A DNA stretch of 64,000 nt from Dioscorea cayenensis subsp. rotundata (taxonomy: Eukaryota; Streptophyta; Magnoliopsida; Dioscoreales; Dioscoreaceae): assembly GCF_009730915.1 (NCBI RefSeq), contig NC_052475.1:20704285-20768284 (forward strand), in the 5' to 3' direction. Both the position numbers and the translations under genes were made by a program. Below, in pieces: positions 12,110-23,086 of this stretch (its first letter is position 1; each line of letters begins with the position of its first letter). Below the pieces are notes generated by a model. That model was not told the DNA's origin. It searched no databases and saw only the letters and a list, made by a program, of their open reading frames with translations.

Positions 12110-14640
12110 TATAGAAAACAAATTGAGATTGCTGCAGAAATCTGAAAAACTTTGAATTAATAGTGGTTTAGTAAATATGTCAGTTATTTGATCTTGAGAG
12201 GAGATGAACTTTATCTCAAGCATTCTTGGTGCAACCCTTTCTCGTACAAAGTGGAAAGCCACCTCGATATGTTTGGTATATACATGAAAAACAGGATTAG
12301 CTGAGTTAGGTTGCTCCTAGGTTGTTGCACCACAGAGACAGTGGTCTCTATTAAAATACTCCTAGCTTTCCCAACAGCGATTGTATCCAGATCACTTCAG
12401 CCATTGCATTCGCCAAAGCTTTATATTCTAATTCGGTACTAGAACATGATACTGTAGCTTGTTTGTGAGAACTCCAAGAGACCAAGTTAATTCCAAAATA
12501 AACTGCATATCCTCCTATGGACCTACAATCGTCAGAACACCCTACCCAATCTACATCTAAAAATACACTAACTAGGGTAAAATCTGACTTTTTGATGAAC
12601 AAGCCCAAGTCACAAGTATGTTTCAAGTATTTGAGAATGCGCTTCACTGGTATCCAATGATCATTCGTAGATGAATGCAAGTATTAACAAACTTTATTTA
12701 CTGAGTAAGCAATGTTAGGCCGAGTCATCATCAAATACTGTAATACCCCAATAGTGCTTCTCTATCTTGTAGCTTCTATGACACTTAGAGTTGTGCCTTT
12801 AGTCTTGGACAACTTTGTTGTGGATGCTATAGGAGTAGTAATAGGCTTGCAGTTTTCCATGTTGACTCGTTTCAGTACATCTGCAATATACTTGCATTAT
12901 GACAATATAATGTCATCATCTCTGTGTAGCACCTCAACTCACATAAAGTAATGAAGATCACCTAGGTCCTTTGCAGCAAAATCCTTGTGCAGATGTTGAA
13001 CAAGTTCATCAATGGCTTGAGGAGACGAACTAGTAATAATTATATCATCCATATAAATGAGTACATAGATGATCTTTCCACCATGGTTGTATATAAACAA
13101 AGAGGTATCTATAGTAGATGGTGCAAATCCCAGTTCATGTAGCTTTGAGCTGAGTCTAGAAATCCATGCTTGGGGTGCTTGTTTAAGCCTATAAAGAGCC
13201 TTATCCAACTTGAAGAGATAATGTGGGAACTTGACATCTTCATAATTAGGTGGTTGTTTCATGTAAACATCTTCTTTAAAAACACCATGTAAAAAGGCAT
13301 TTTGGATATCCACTTGTCTTAAATTCCAACCTCTTGAAATTGCTAAGGCAAGAATGAGCTTAATTGTTGCTGGCTTAAAGACAGGATTAAAATTATCTTT
13401 ATAGTCTATACCATACCTTTGTTTGGATTTCTTGGTAACAAGCTAAGCTTTACATTTGTTAATTAAGCCATATGGTTTTCTCTTGAGCTTGAAAACCCAT
13501 TTAGAATCAATAACATTCAAGTCACGATGAGAAGGATCCAAGTGCCAAGTTTTATTCTTCAAAAAACCTGCATACTCAACATCCATAGCTTCAATATGGC
13601 ATGATGGTTCAAGAGCAACAATGAATGCTCTCCTCTTTATTGAGTAGCGTACAACCATCAGTGTACTTTTTTGGCTTTTGAATATTGTTCTGTAGTCTGG
13701 TACTCATGCCTTGATGTTGTACTTGTGAATGGTATAAAACAACATAGTTATCTATATCATTAGTGACAATATGAGTGGATTGGTTATTGTCCTCCACATG
13801 ATCACTCTCAGGATTTGAGGTAGGAGAAGAAGTTGGAAGTTTGTGGTTGTTCAAGTGGTTGACACAGAGACGGAAGAGATAGAAGGACATCAGTCTGTCG
13901 GAAATAGTAGGGTGAGAATTATGATATAAAGCAAATGGGAGTACTTTTTCATAAAAAAAACATCTCTGGAAATATATACATGAATAGTGGGTCTATAAAG
14001 ACATTTATATCCATTATGCAAGTGGCTATAACTAAAAAACACACATTGTTGTGATTGAAATTATAATTTGTGTGAATTATAAGGCCATAAATTAGGCCAA
14101 CAGGCACAAGCAAAGGTTTTAAGTAAAGAATAATCAGGTTTTCTATTAAAGTGCTTTTGTAGAGGCAAACTGAATAACATGACTAGGAAGTCGGTTAATG
14201 AGAAAACATGCAGTTTGAAATGCTTTATCCCAAAACTTTAGAGGCATGGAAGCTTGAGAAAGAAGTGAGAGTCCTACTTCTACAATGTGTCTATGTTTTC
14301 TCTCTATTGCCCCATTTTGTTGATGAATACAGCGACATGAATCCTGATGTTTGATAACAATTTGCTGAAAAAGTTTATGAAGAGTTTGGTATTCCCCACC
14401 CCAGTCAGATTAGACACATAAGATTGTCTTACTAAACAACCTTTCAATGTGCTTCTAAAATTGAGTGAAAACTTGAGCAACATTGGATTTACACTTAAGA
14501 CAATATATCCAAGTGAATTTGCTGAAATCATCTATAAAGCTGACATAATATTTGTTTCCCCTACTGAAGTTAAGGTAGGGCCATATACATCAGTGAACAC
14601 AAGCTCAGGAGGAGAAGAGGAAACATTGTTTGATAAAGAG
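12110..14640 (-). pseudogene. Copia-1 integrase, reverse transcriptase and RNase H, broken
   Basis: Read leftwards. Integrase core pieces lie at about 14630-14200 (ELVFTDVYGPTL), with C-terminal remnants to 13610. RT pieces are at 13660-12939, including [22 protein letters not shown] and the catalytic YMDDIIIT, which keeps both aspartates. RNase H is at 12680-12110, with [16 protein letters not shown] and the terminal DILTKPL-type motif. Several frameshifts and stops break the polyprotein. The sequence begins abruptly at the start of the integrase catalytic domain near 14640, next to a 26-bp tandem duplication at about 14617-14668. That point coincides with where the right half at 24250 stops. 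Confidence 0.85.
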
Positions 14641-14774
14641 AAGAGGAAACATTGTTTGATAAATAATGATAATAATAATAATAATTATTATTATAATTAT
14701 AATTATAATTATAATTATAATAATAATTATTATTAATTAAATGCATCTCCTATTTTTTTTAAAAAATTAATTAT

Positions 14775-15570
14775 AAAATATCCAAATCTCAAGACCAGCC
14801 GAGAGCATAGATATCAAGGCGGTCTAAAATACTCAAATCTCATAATCAGCCGAGAGCACATATCTCGAGAAGATTCAAAATATCCAAATCTCAAGACCAG
14901 CCGAGAGTACAAATCTCGAGGCGGTCTAAAATACTCAAATCTTAAGATTAGCCGAGAGCACAGACCTCGAGGCAGTCTAAAATACTCAAATCTCAGGATC
15001 AGCAGAGAGCACATATCTCGAGGCGTTCCAAAATATCCAAATCTCAAAATCAGCCGAAATCACAGACCTCAAGGCAGTCTAAAATACTCAAATCTTAGGA
15101 TTAGCCAAGAGCATAGATCTCAAGGCATTCCAAAATATCCAAATCTCAAGACCAGAAAAGAGCACAGATCTCGAGACGGTCTAAAATACTCAAATCTCAA
15201 GATCAACCGAGACCACAGACCTCGAGACAGTCTAAAATACTCAAATCTCAAGATCATCTAAGAGCACATATCTCGAGGTGATCTAAAATACTCAAATCTC
15301 AGGATCAGCAGAGAGCACGTATCTCGAGACGATCCAAAATATCCAAATCTCAAGACCAACTGAGAGCACAGATCTCGAGACAGTCTAAAATACAAGATCA
15401 GTCAAGAGCATATATCTCGAGACAATCTAAAATACACAAATCCTTAGATTAGCCAAGAGCACAGATCTCGAAGTGATCTAAAATACCTAAATCTCAAAAT
15501 CAGCCGAGAGCACATATCTCGAGACGATCTCAGGCCAAGATCAACTATGAATACAAATCACGAGGCAAAT
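14775..15570. repeat. 51-bp minisatellite, about 15 units
   Basis: About fifteen diverged head-to-tail copies of a 51-bp unit that contains TCTAAAATACTCAAATCTCA and CAGCCGAGAGCACA followed by ATCTCGAGGCGG. Because 51 is a multiple of three, the minus strand shows an open stretch (15047-14814) with a 17-residue period; I regard that as a by-product. Arrays of this kind occur in untranslated regions of some LTR elements, but no element boundary could be tied to this one. Confidence 0.9.
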
Positions 15571-16632
15571 TAAAAAATATATATAAACTAAAGATAATAA
15601 TAATAATAAAAAAATAAATAATACAAATAATAATAAAATATATATAATACTGATAAAGAAAAAAAATTAGATAAAGATAATAAAAATAAAATAAATATAA
15701 ATAAATAATAAGAAATCCAAATTAGATAAAGTTAAAAGAAAAATCAAATAAAATAAAATAAAATATATAAAAAAATCAAATGAAGATAAAATAAATAAAT
15801 TAATATAATAAATTAAAATAAAATAAAATACAATAAAAAAATGGGGAAGTGGGGCTTGGTCGCCCCACGATCATCCAAAAATAAATAAAATAATGAATAT
15901 AAAATATTTAATATATAATTATAATATGAAATATATATGTGTAATATATATATATATAATCATAAAAAAATAATGAATAATAAACAAATAGGAAAACATG
16001 CTGGTCGTGGTCCTCACTCTCAGGTCCCATAATCAAAAGAACTGTAGCAATTGCTCCACGTCGCCTTACAAATGTCACGCCGCTTTACGATCGACACAAC
16101 CGCGCAACTGCCACGTGAAAGTCTTTAAAAAGGGTCTAGCTGAAGAATAGAAGGAGGGGACCAGCGAAGAAAAGAGAAAGAAGAAGGAGGAACAAGCGAG
16201 GAGAAAGAAGATCGGAGGAAGGAGAAGATTGAAGAAAGGAGGTTTTGAAGAAGACAAGAGAAGAAGAAAAAGAAGAAGAAGAAGAAGAAGAAGAAGAAGA
16301 AGAAGAAGAAGGTCTTGCTCTCATCGTATACCTATATATATCTACATAAAAAAGTTAGAATCAGTCGTTGTTGATGCTATCGCTCTCGCTCTGCCACAGT
16401 TGTTGCTTATCACCGCTTGCCACTTCACTACTGTCGCCAAAGAAGATATTGAAGCTGTCGCTGGAGAGAGAGATCATTGTTGCTACTACTGCAGCCATTG
16501 CTAAGACTCTCATCATTGCCGTTGTTGCCACTGCTGCTGTCGTCATCATCCCTGCCAAGCCCGCAGAATGAATCTGACCAGAAGAATTGGATTCACATGT
16601 TCAAAAAAAAATTCCTAAAGAGAAGCATTCGT
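15571..16632. other. AT-rich tract, then GAA-rich tract, no gene
   Basis: 15571-16000 is almost pure A/T with (AATAA)-like runs. 16010-16632 is more balanced, with a TTTAAAAAGGG box near 16125, a purine tract and a (GAA)n microsatellite at about 16258-16312. Overlapping frames on both strands here are low-complexity and not credible genes. The stretch resembles the transcribed start of some retroelement, but no partner LTR was found. Confidence 0.4.
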
Positions 16633-16988
16633 TGTTAAATATCACTCAGATACATCGAGCATTAGTGAGTAGACAGAATGCGGGCTATGCTGACTTGTCG
16701 GTGGCTTGTAGGATTCATGCATCAAGATGTCCACTACACCATGTGTGATTAGACTGAACCATATCTAAAGGAGTTGTCATTGTCTTTGTTGTCTTTGTTG
16801 TATTGGTCTTTAATGTTTTGTGGGCTATGTTTGTATGTTTGCTTTTGTGAGTATTTATATTTGGTTGCAGTCTTATGTTCTTCAGCAGAGTATTTTTGAA
16901 TACAAAGTATCCTGCAAGTTATCTCTAAAAACTCCACACTCATCTTCCAAACTTCTACTTTTCTCTTCTTGGTCTTTATATCTTATCA
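16633..16988 (+). repeat. Copia-2 5' LTR
   Basis: TGTTAAATATCAC...CTTATCA, 356 bp; aligned to 20771-21124. The primer-binding site follows after one base. Confidence 0.92.
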
Positions 16989-16989
16989 G

Positions 16990-17001
16990 TGGTATCAGAG
17001 C
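16990..17001 (+). promoter_or_regulatory. Copia-2 primer-binding site
   Basis: TGGTATCAGAGC, complementary to the 3' end of initiator tRNA-Met, the usual primer of plant copia elements. Confidence 0.9.
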
Positions 17002-17026
17002 TCAAGCTCTCTTTCATTAAACTTCC

Positions 17027-20000
17027 ATGGCCAAGAGCAGCACCACCTCACAAACACATGTTCCCATTTTCAAAAGCGAAACCTTCAACTTGTGGATTTT
17101 TAAGATGAAGACAATGTTTCGATCAAAAGGACTTTGGCCTCTTGTCGAGAAAGGTTTTAGTGAGGAAGGAGCTGAAGCACAAATGGAGGAAATCAGGAAG
17201 CAAGATTTGGATGCTCTCTATCTTATTCAGCAAGGCCTAGATGAGAGGATTCTCATTCGAATTGCTGAGGCTGAAACTGCCAAACAAGCTTGGGACATCC
17301 TTAAAACTGAGTACCAAGCAAACACAAAAATACTCTCTGTCAAGTTGTATTCACTTCGGCAAGAGCTCGAGACTACCAAGATGAAGAGCGGTGAGAAAAT
17401 CCAAGACTTCATCAGCAGAGTCTTAGATGTGGTCTATCAGATCAGAGTGCTCGGCGAAGATGTACCTGAGTCAACAATGGTGGGAAAAATTCTAAGGAGT
17501 CTCACTCCCAAGTTCACCCATGTTGTTTTTTTTTATTGTAGAAGTAAAAAATCTGGCCATGCTAACTGTTGAAGAGCTGGGGGTTCACTGAAAAGTCATG
17601 AGGCCATCCTCTTACTCTCTGCAGGAAAAGAAGAAGAAACTGCCTTTCAAGTTGTAACCAACTCCCTTGCTGAAACTAGTCTTAGAGGAGGGAGAGGCAA
17701 TGTTCATGGTCCCTTCAGGGAACATTTTCGTGGCCGAGGCAGAGGTAGAGGGGCTGACCTTACATCAAGGCAATAACAAAGACCTAGTGTTCAGTGTTAT
17801 ATGTGCAAGAAGTTCGATCATACAAAAGCTCAATGTTGGTATAATGACAAAGAAGCCAATGTTGCTGAAAACGCAGGAGAAGAAACTAAAAATGAAGAAA
17901 CTGAAGGACTATTGTTCATGGTCAATGGAAGTGAAGAAGCAAGTCAAGTATGGCTCATTGATAGTGGTTGTTCCAACCACATGTCTGGAAACAAGGAGTT
18001 GTTCCAGAATTTGGTAAACACCTCTTAGCAAACTGTGAGACTTGGAGATGGTAAGATTTTGAAGGTTGGTGGTATTGGTGACGTTCTTCTCCATTCGAAT
18101 ACTGGGAAGATCAGTTTGCTCACTAAAGTCTAGTATGTTCCTAAGTTGGCCCACAATCTTCTCAGTATGGGTCAACTAATGATATCTGGATACACAGTTC
18201 AGTTTTAAGATGGTGAATGTAAAATCTCATACTGACATGTAGACATAACAATTGCATGCATTCGGATGACAGCCCACAAGATGTTTCCCCTGGATGGTGG
18301 AGATATAGGGTCTGCTCAAATGGTACTAGGAGAGACTAAAGAATCCAAGCTTTGGCATTGAAGGTTTGAGCATCTGAACTCTAGAAGTATGGAACTGATG
18401 GCTCAAAAACAACTTGTGAAAAGGCTACCTCGCATAGCACTGGTTGGTCCATGTGAAGTTTGTTCTTCAGGAAAACAAACAAGACATTCTTTTCCAAATG
18501 GACAAGCCAGGCGTGCGATGAAACCTTTGGAACTTGTACATGGTGATCTGGTTGGGCCCATGCAAATGACATCTCTTAGAGGTAATACATACAACTTTCT
18601 CTTAACTGATGACTATTCCAGGTATTGTTGGGCTTTCTTCTTACAACGCAAATCAGAAGCGCTGGATCGTTTAAAAGCCTTTAAACAACTACAAGAGAAG
18701 CAAGTTGGTCTTCCTCTAAACGCTCTTCACACTAACAAGGGTGGAGAATTTACCTCTAAAGAGTTTGCTCATTATTGTGAAGAGCATGGGATTCACCGAC
18801 AACTCACGGCTCCATACTCACCCCAACAAAACGTGGTGGAAGAAAGAAAAAATCGAATGGTAATTGAGATGGCACGGACTATGTTGCATGAGATGAAGCT
18901 TCCCATTTCTCTGTGGGCAGAAGCAGTTGCATCAGCAATTTATCTTCTAAATTGATTGCCCACTAGTGCTCTAAAACATCAAACTCCATATGAAGCACTC
19001 AATGGAAGGAAGCCCTCTGTAGAACATCTCTGAGTCTTTGGATGTATTGGCCATGTGCTCGTTAACTCACATGCAAGAAGCAAACTTGATTCCAAGACAC
19101 AGAGACATGTTTTCATTGGGTGTTGTGAGGAGACAAAAGGCTGCAGAATGCTTGTCCCTTCAATAGGAAAAGTCCAAATTAGCAGAGAAGTTAGCTTCTT
19201 TGAAGACGTCAGTTGGGACATGACCCATCCTCACGATATTGCATCTAAGTTTGTGTCTATTGACATGTGAAACACAAACCAAGTTAATGTCCAGTCTGAG
19301 ATATCACAACAAGACAATAACTCCACTCTATCAAATTCTGAGAATTTATCTCCAAATTCAGAAGGAGATTCCCCTGTAAGGTATAAAGCACTATAAGATA
19401 TTTACAACACATGTTCTTTCGCTCTTGCTACCATGGATCCCACTACATTTGAAGATGTTGTCAAAGATGAAGGATGGCAAGCCACTATGACTGAAGAAAT
19501 CACTGCTATCTACTGCAACCATCATGGGAATTGATCGATCTACCTGAAGGCAAGCGAGCAGTTGGCTTAAAATGGATCTTCAAATCCAAATATAACACTG
19601 AAGGTGTGCTACACAAAAGAAAAAGCCCCTCTAGTAGTAAAGGGATACTCGTAAAAGGAAGGCATTGATTTTGATGGGCTATGACAGGTGCCCAGGGCAT
19701 GGTATAGCAAGGTAGATTAACACTTCCACAAGTTGGGGTTCGAACGCAACACAAACGAGCCTACTCTTCACAAAAAGCTTCATGGAGCTTCACACATCCT
19801 ACTGCTGTCCATATACATAGATGACATCATCTACATGAGCTCATCTACTGAAATGTTACATGAGTTCAAAGATTGCATGATGAAAACCTTAGAAATGACT
19901 GATCTCAGACGTCTTCACTATTTTTTGGGCCTTGAAGTGCAACAAGAGAATGATTGTGTGTTTGTCTCACAAAAACGATATGCTGAAGATCTTCTGAGGA

Positions 20001-20758
20001 AATCTGGGATGCTTCATTGTAAGACCATGGCAAGCCCAATGAATACAAATGACAAATTCAGCCTGAATGATGACTCGGGTGAAGGCGATGCAAGGAGATA
20101 CAGGAAACTGGTGGGCAGCCTTCTATACCTCACTCATACCAGGCCAGATCTTATATTTGTTGTCACAGTTGTCTCACGTTACATGCATCAACCAACAAAA
20201 CATCATCTTGGTGCAGTGAAGCGTATTTTACACTATGTGGCAAAAACAATCAATGTTGGGTTGCTATATGAACATACTAATCAATTGAATCTCACCGGAT
20301 ATACAGATAGCGACTGGGGTGGCTCGATAGATGATTGTAAGAGTACCTCGGGCTGGTTTTTTCATCTTGGTTCAACAGCAGTTACATGGTGCTCAAAGAA
20401 ACAAGAAATAATGGCTCTGTCCAGCACCAAAGCTGAATACATCTCGACAACCTCAACAGCCTGCCAAGCTGTATAGATGAGGAGGTTATTGCAAGACATG
20501 AATGAGAAGCAAGTCGAACCCACATTGATCTTCTGTGACAACAAGTCAGCGATCACTCTTGCCAAGAACCCAACGTTACATGGTCGCACAAAGCACATCA
20601 ATACTCGTTACCACTTCATCTGAGGATTAATTAGCGAAGGAGTAATCAAATTAATTCACTATAGCACTAATGATCAAGTGGCCGATATATTTACAAAAGC
20701 TCTGCCATCGGACAAGCACAAATACTTTGCAGAACAACTTGGGTTGAAGAGTTTTTGA
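17027..20758 (+). pseudogene. Copia-2 gag-pol polyprotein, inactivated
   Basis: Domains in order. UBN2-type gag is at 17027-17550. A zinc knuckle (CYMCKKFDHTKAQC) is near 17795. Aspartic protease has an intact LIDSGCSNHMSG near 17955. Pre-integrase is around 18350. The integrase core is at 18530-18955, with GDLVGP and DDYSRY but HTNKGGEF where a catalytic Asp (TD) is normal. RT keeps YIDDI near 19820, and RNase H at 20290-20758 has YTDSDWGG and LSSTKAEY. Frame is lost at a T-run near 17530. Stops occur at about 17770, 18027, 18130, 18207 and 18953. At about 19675-19690 the RT jumps from the EGIDFD region to RAWYSK, so the middle of the palm is deleted. Confidence 0.92.
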
Positions 20759-20770
20759 GTGATGGGAGCG

Positions 20771-21124
20771 TGTTGAATATCACTTAGATACATCGAGCAC
20801 TAGTGAGTAGACAAAATGTGGGCTATACTGACTTGTCGGTGGCTTGTAGTTCTCATGCATCAAGATGTCTACTACACCATGTGTGATTGGACTGAACCAT
20901 ATCTAAAGGAGTTGTCATTATCTTTGTTATCTTTGTTGTATTGGTCTTTAATGTTTTGTGGGCTATCTGTATGTTTGCTTTGGTGAGTCTTTACATTTGA
21001 CTGTAGTCTTGTGTTCTTCAGCAGAGTATTTTTGAATACAAAGTATCCTGCAAGTTATCTCTGAAAACTCCACACTCTTCTTCCAAACTTCTACTCTTCT
21101 CTTCTTGGTCTTTGTATCTTATCA
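20771..21124 (+). repeat. Copia-2 3' LTR
   Basis: TGTTGAATATCAC...CTTATCA, 354 bp, partner of 16633-16988, followed by the target duplication TTCGT. Confidence 0.92.
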
Positions 21125-21164
21125 TTCGTTCTACTACCCGAGCACTCTATCTAGTTCCGAACTT

Positions 21165-21440
21165 GAAGAAATGGATGCCAATGTAGAAGCCATGGCTGCT
21201 GACAAGAGTTCCAAAATTCTTGGATTTCATCGATCAAGAGTTGGGAAAAGGAGTTTCCATAAAGGATATCATAGACATGATCCTCAATAAAGAGGTGTTA
21301 CCACTTGCTAGCATAGAGGGAAATAACCCTAAAAATGGCATTTTCTTCCAAGCTCTTTTTTTTTCTTCATTGAAGAACTCCATCCAAAGATCAAAGAGAA
21401 GAAACCCTAGAATCCTTGTGAGATTGCTCATTGATTGATC
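21165..21440 (+). pseudogene. unrecognised open segment upstream of the alpha-7 copy
   Basis: An open frame reads ELEEMDANVEAMAADKSSK and then continues, after a shift, through FIDQELGKGVSIKDIIDMIL and onward. The acidic start and heptad-like pattern look protein-like, and it is continuous with the captured block, so it may be a fifth captured fragment. I do not recognise the family. From about 21390 the sequence (AGAAACCCTAGAATCC) looks like a plant 5' UTR belonging to the alpha-7 copy. Confidence 0.35.
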
Positions 21441-21445
21441 CATCC

Positions 21446-22075
21446 ATGGCTCTCTACGATTACACTATCACCGTCTTCTTCTCCGAGGGCCGCCTCTTCC
21501 TAGTCCTTGAAGCCGTACTCAAGGGCAACACTTCTGTCAGCGTCTACGGCACCGACACGATCATTCTAGGTGTTGAGATGAAGTCTACTACCAAGCTGCA
21601 AGACTCTCGGATGGTGAAGAATATTGTCAACCAAGATAATCACATCGCATTGGCATGTACGGGGTTGAAGGCCGATGTGCATGTCAACAAGGCAAGGATC
21701 GAATGTCAGAGTCATCGCCTCACTGTAGAGGATCCTGGCACCATTGAGTACATCACTCAATACATCGCTGGAATACAACAAAAGTATATAGAGACCGACA
21801 GTGTCCGGTTATTTGGGCTATCTAAGCTCATTATCGGGTTTGATCCCTATACTGGTATGCTGTCACTGTATTAGACTGATCCTTTTGGGAACTTTTCAAC
21901 GTGGAAGGTGAATGCGACTGGGAGGAACTCGATTTCTATGACTGAATTTTTTGTAGAAGAATTATAAGGAGACGTCTGGAAGGGATACTATCAAGATGGT
22001 TTTCATCAATTAGAAGAACCTGAAATTGAAGCAATCATTAGAGAGCTTGGTGGGCGACCTTTACATAAAGAAGTC
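21446..22075 (+). pseudogene. retroposed proteasome subunit alpha type-7 (PAD1-like)
   Basis: The start MALYDYTITVFFSEGRLF corresponds to the N terminus of 20S proteasome alpha-7, the subunit that helps form the outer ring of the core particle. Family landmarks include GTDTIILGVEMKST, KLQDSR, HIALACTGLKAD, ARIECQSHRLTVEDP and IIGFDPYTG. An in-frame stop follows at 21872. Homology continues past it (TDPFGNFSTWK, NATGRNS), shifts frame to NYKETSGRDTIKM, skips roughly 25 residues and resumes with QLEEPEIEAI near the normal C terminus. Three residues (EYA of QVEYA) are missing from the N-terminal signature. It spans nearly the whole protein without introns, so it is a processed pseudogene. Confidence 0.85.
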
Positions 22076-22296
22076 ATGAAGTGCTTTTTCTTAAACCAGT
22101 GGAGAAGGATGGGTCCACGAAGAAACCCTGTTCCTCTTCCTCCTCTTCGTTTTTGCCTGCATCCACCGATGGATTCAATGCTGAATAATTGGCTATGAAA
22201 GCAGGGCCACACAAGTTCCCCACTTGTAATGTCAACAGCTTGCTCTTCCGTGTCTAGAACAACTAGGGGGAGTTATCTAAATTCATCCAAACCCTA

Positions 22297-22535
22297 GACC
22301 CTGATGGTAATCAGCCGGGTGATCTATATGTTACCATCAAGGTCAGAGAAGACCTTGTTTTCCAACGGGAGAAATCTGATATACATGTAGATGCTGTCCT
22401 TAATGCTAGTCATTCGGTCATGGGAGGCACCATTCACATTCTAACTCTCACGGGTGATGTTGTCTTGAAGGTTCGGCCTGGTATTCAACCTGGTTAGAAG
22501 GTTGTTTTGAAAGAAAAAGGAATAAAGTCAAGAAG
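22297..22535 (+). pseudogene. DnaJ C-terminal domain fragment, mitochondrial GFA2 type
   Basis: About 80 residues match the peptide-binding C-terminal domain of a type I DnaJ co-chaperone: NQPGDLYVTIKVRED, SDIHVDAVL, MGGTIHILTLTGDVVLKV and VVLKEKGIKSR, with one in-frame stop in RPGIQPG*KVV. The motif set is closest to plant mitochondrial GFA2. The J domain and zinc-finger region are absent. The fragment is fused directly downstream of the alpha-7 copy in the same orientation and joins CYP704-like sequence within a few bases of its end. Confidence 0.78.
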
Positions 22536-22536
22536 T

Positions 22537-22955
22537 ATATGAATGTTGGTGCGGAGGTCATGATGAGGAAGAACATTAAAATTATTGATGATGTTGTGTA
22601 CAAGTTGATTGACACCAAGCTAGAGCATCTTGCTGCATATCAAGAGGATTTTATGAAATAAAGAAATAAATAAATAAAATTATATATATCTTATAGTGAT
22701 TCTTGATCGAAAAGAAGAAGGATCTAGTAAACATGAACAACCAATATCTGCGAGATATAATACTGAATTTCATGATGGCTGGCAAAGACACAACTGCAAG
22801 AATTTCATCATGTTCTTGTATATACTATGAAAGCATCCTAATGTACAAGAGAAAGTAGCAAAAGAAGTGATACAAACTGCTAGCATAAGAGACAAGGTGC
22901 CAATGGGTGAATACTCATTAAGTTTAACAGAAAAGTCCCCAATAAAATGTAGTGT
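22537..22955 (+). pseudogene. cytochrome P450 fragment, CYP704 type
   Basis: The first part encodes KNIKIIDDVVYKLIDTKLE, which matches the region before the I-helix of CYP704 fatty-acid hydroxylases. After a stop and an AT-rich interruption (about 22660-22690), a second part reads NNQYLRDIILNFMMAGKDTT, holding the oxygen-binding (A/G)GxDTT motif of the P450 I-helix. One frameshift later comes KHPNVQEKVAKEVIQ, which follows it in the family. The heme-binding cysteine region is absent. The AT-rich interruption ending in TTATAG could be a relic of an intron or a later insertion. Decay excludes function. Confidence 0.72.
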
Positions 22956-23086
22956 CTCTTTAAATAGATGGAGGTCTATTCCTTTGTGCTATTAATAGCA
23001 ACTTTATACTTGCAGTTAATGCTTACATGTATTTATTTTGTGAATATACCATCTCGATCACAAGCTAAAAAAAATAATAAAAAAAA

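Larger units (their letters stand above)
16633..21124 (+). mobile_element. Copia-2: complete-ended, dead Ty1/copia element nested in the Copia-1 insert
   Basis: Flanked by perfect 5-bp duplications TTCGT (16628-16632 and 21125-21129). LTRs of 356 and 354 bp run TGTT...ATCA. A primer-binding site TGGTATCAGAGC (initiator tRNA-Met type) begins at 16990 and a short purine-rich tract precedes the 3' LTR. The LTRs differ at roughly 25-30 positions by eye, fewer per base than those of Copia-1, which fits its being the younger, nested insertion. Coding capacity is destroyed by stops, frameshifts and a deletion in RT. Confidence 0.92.

Noticed and set aside
14814-15047. Minus-strand frame with 17-residue repeats read as a repeat protein
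   Set aside because: It is the translation of the 51-bp minisatellite; other units contain stops, and there is no start context or conserved domain.
14775-15570. CRISPR-like array
   Set aside because: Units are contiguous and diverged, with no spacers, and the genome is eukaryotic.
16075-16571. Serine/arginine-rich frames on both strands
   Set aside because: Translations of a (GAA)n tract and adjacent low-complexity sequence; the frames overlap on opposite strands.
21446-21874. Functional short proteasome alpha-7 gene
   Set aside because: The N-terminal alpha signature lacks three residues, homology continues beyond the stop in shifted frames, and the copy is embedded among other gene fragments.
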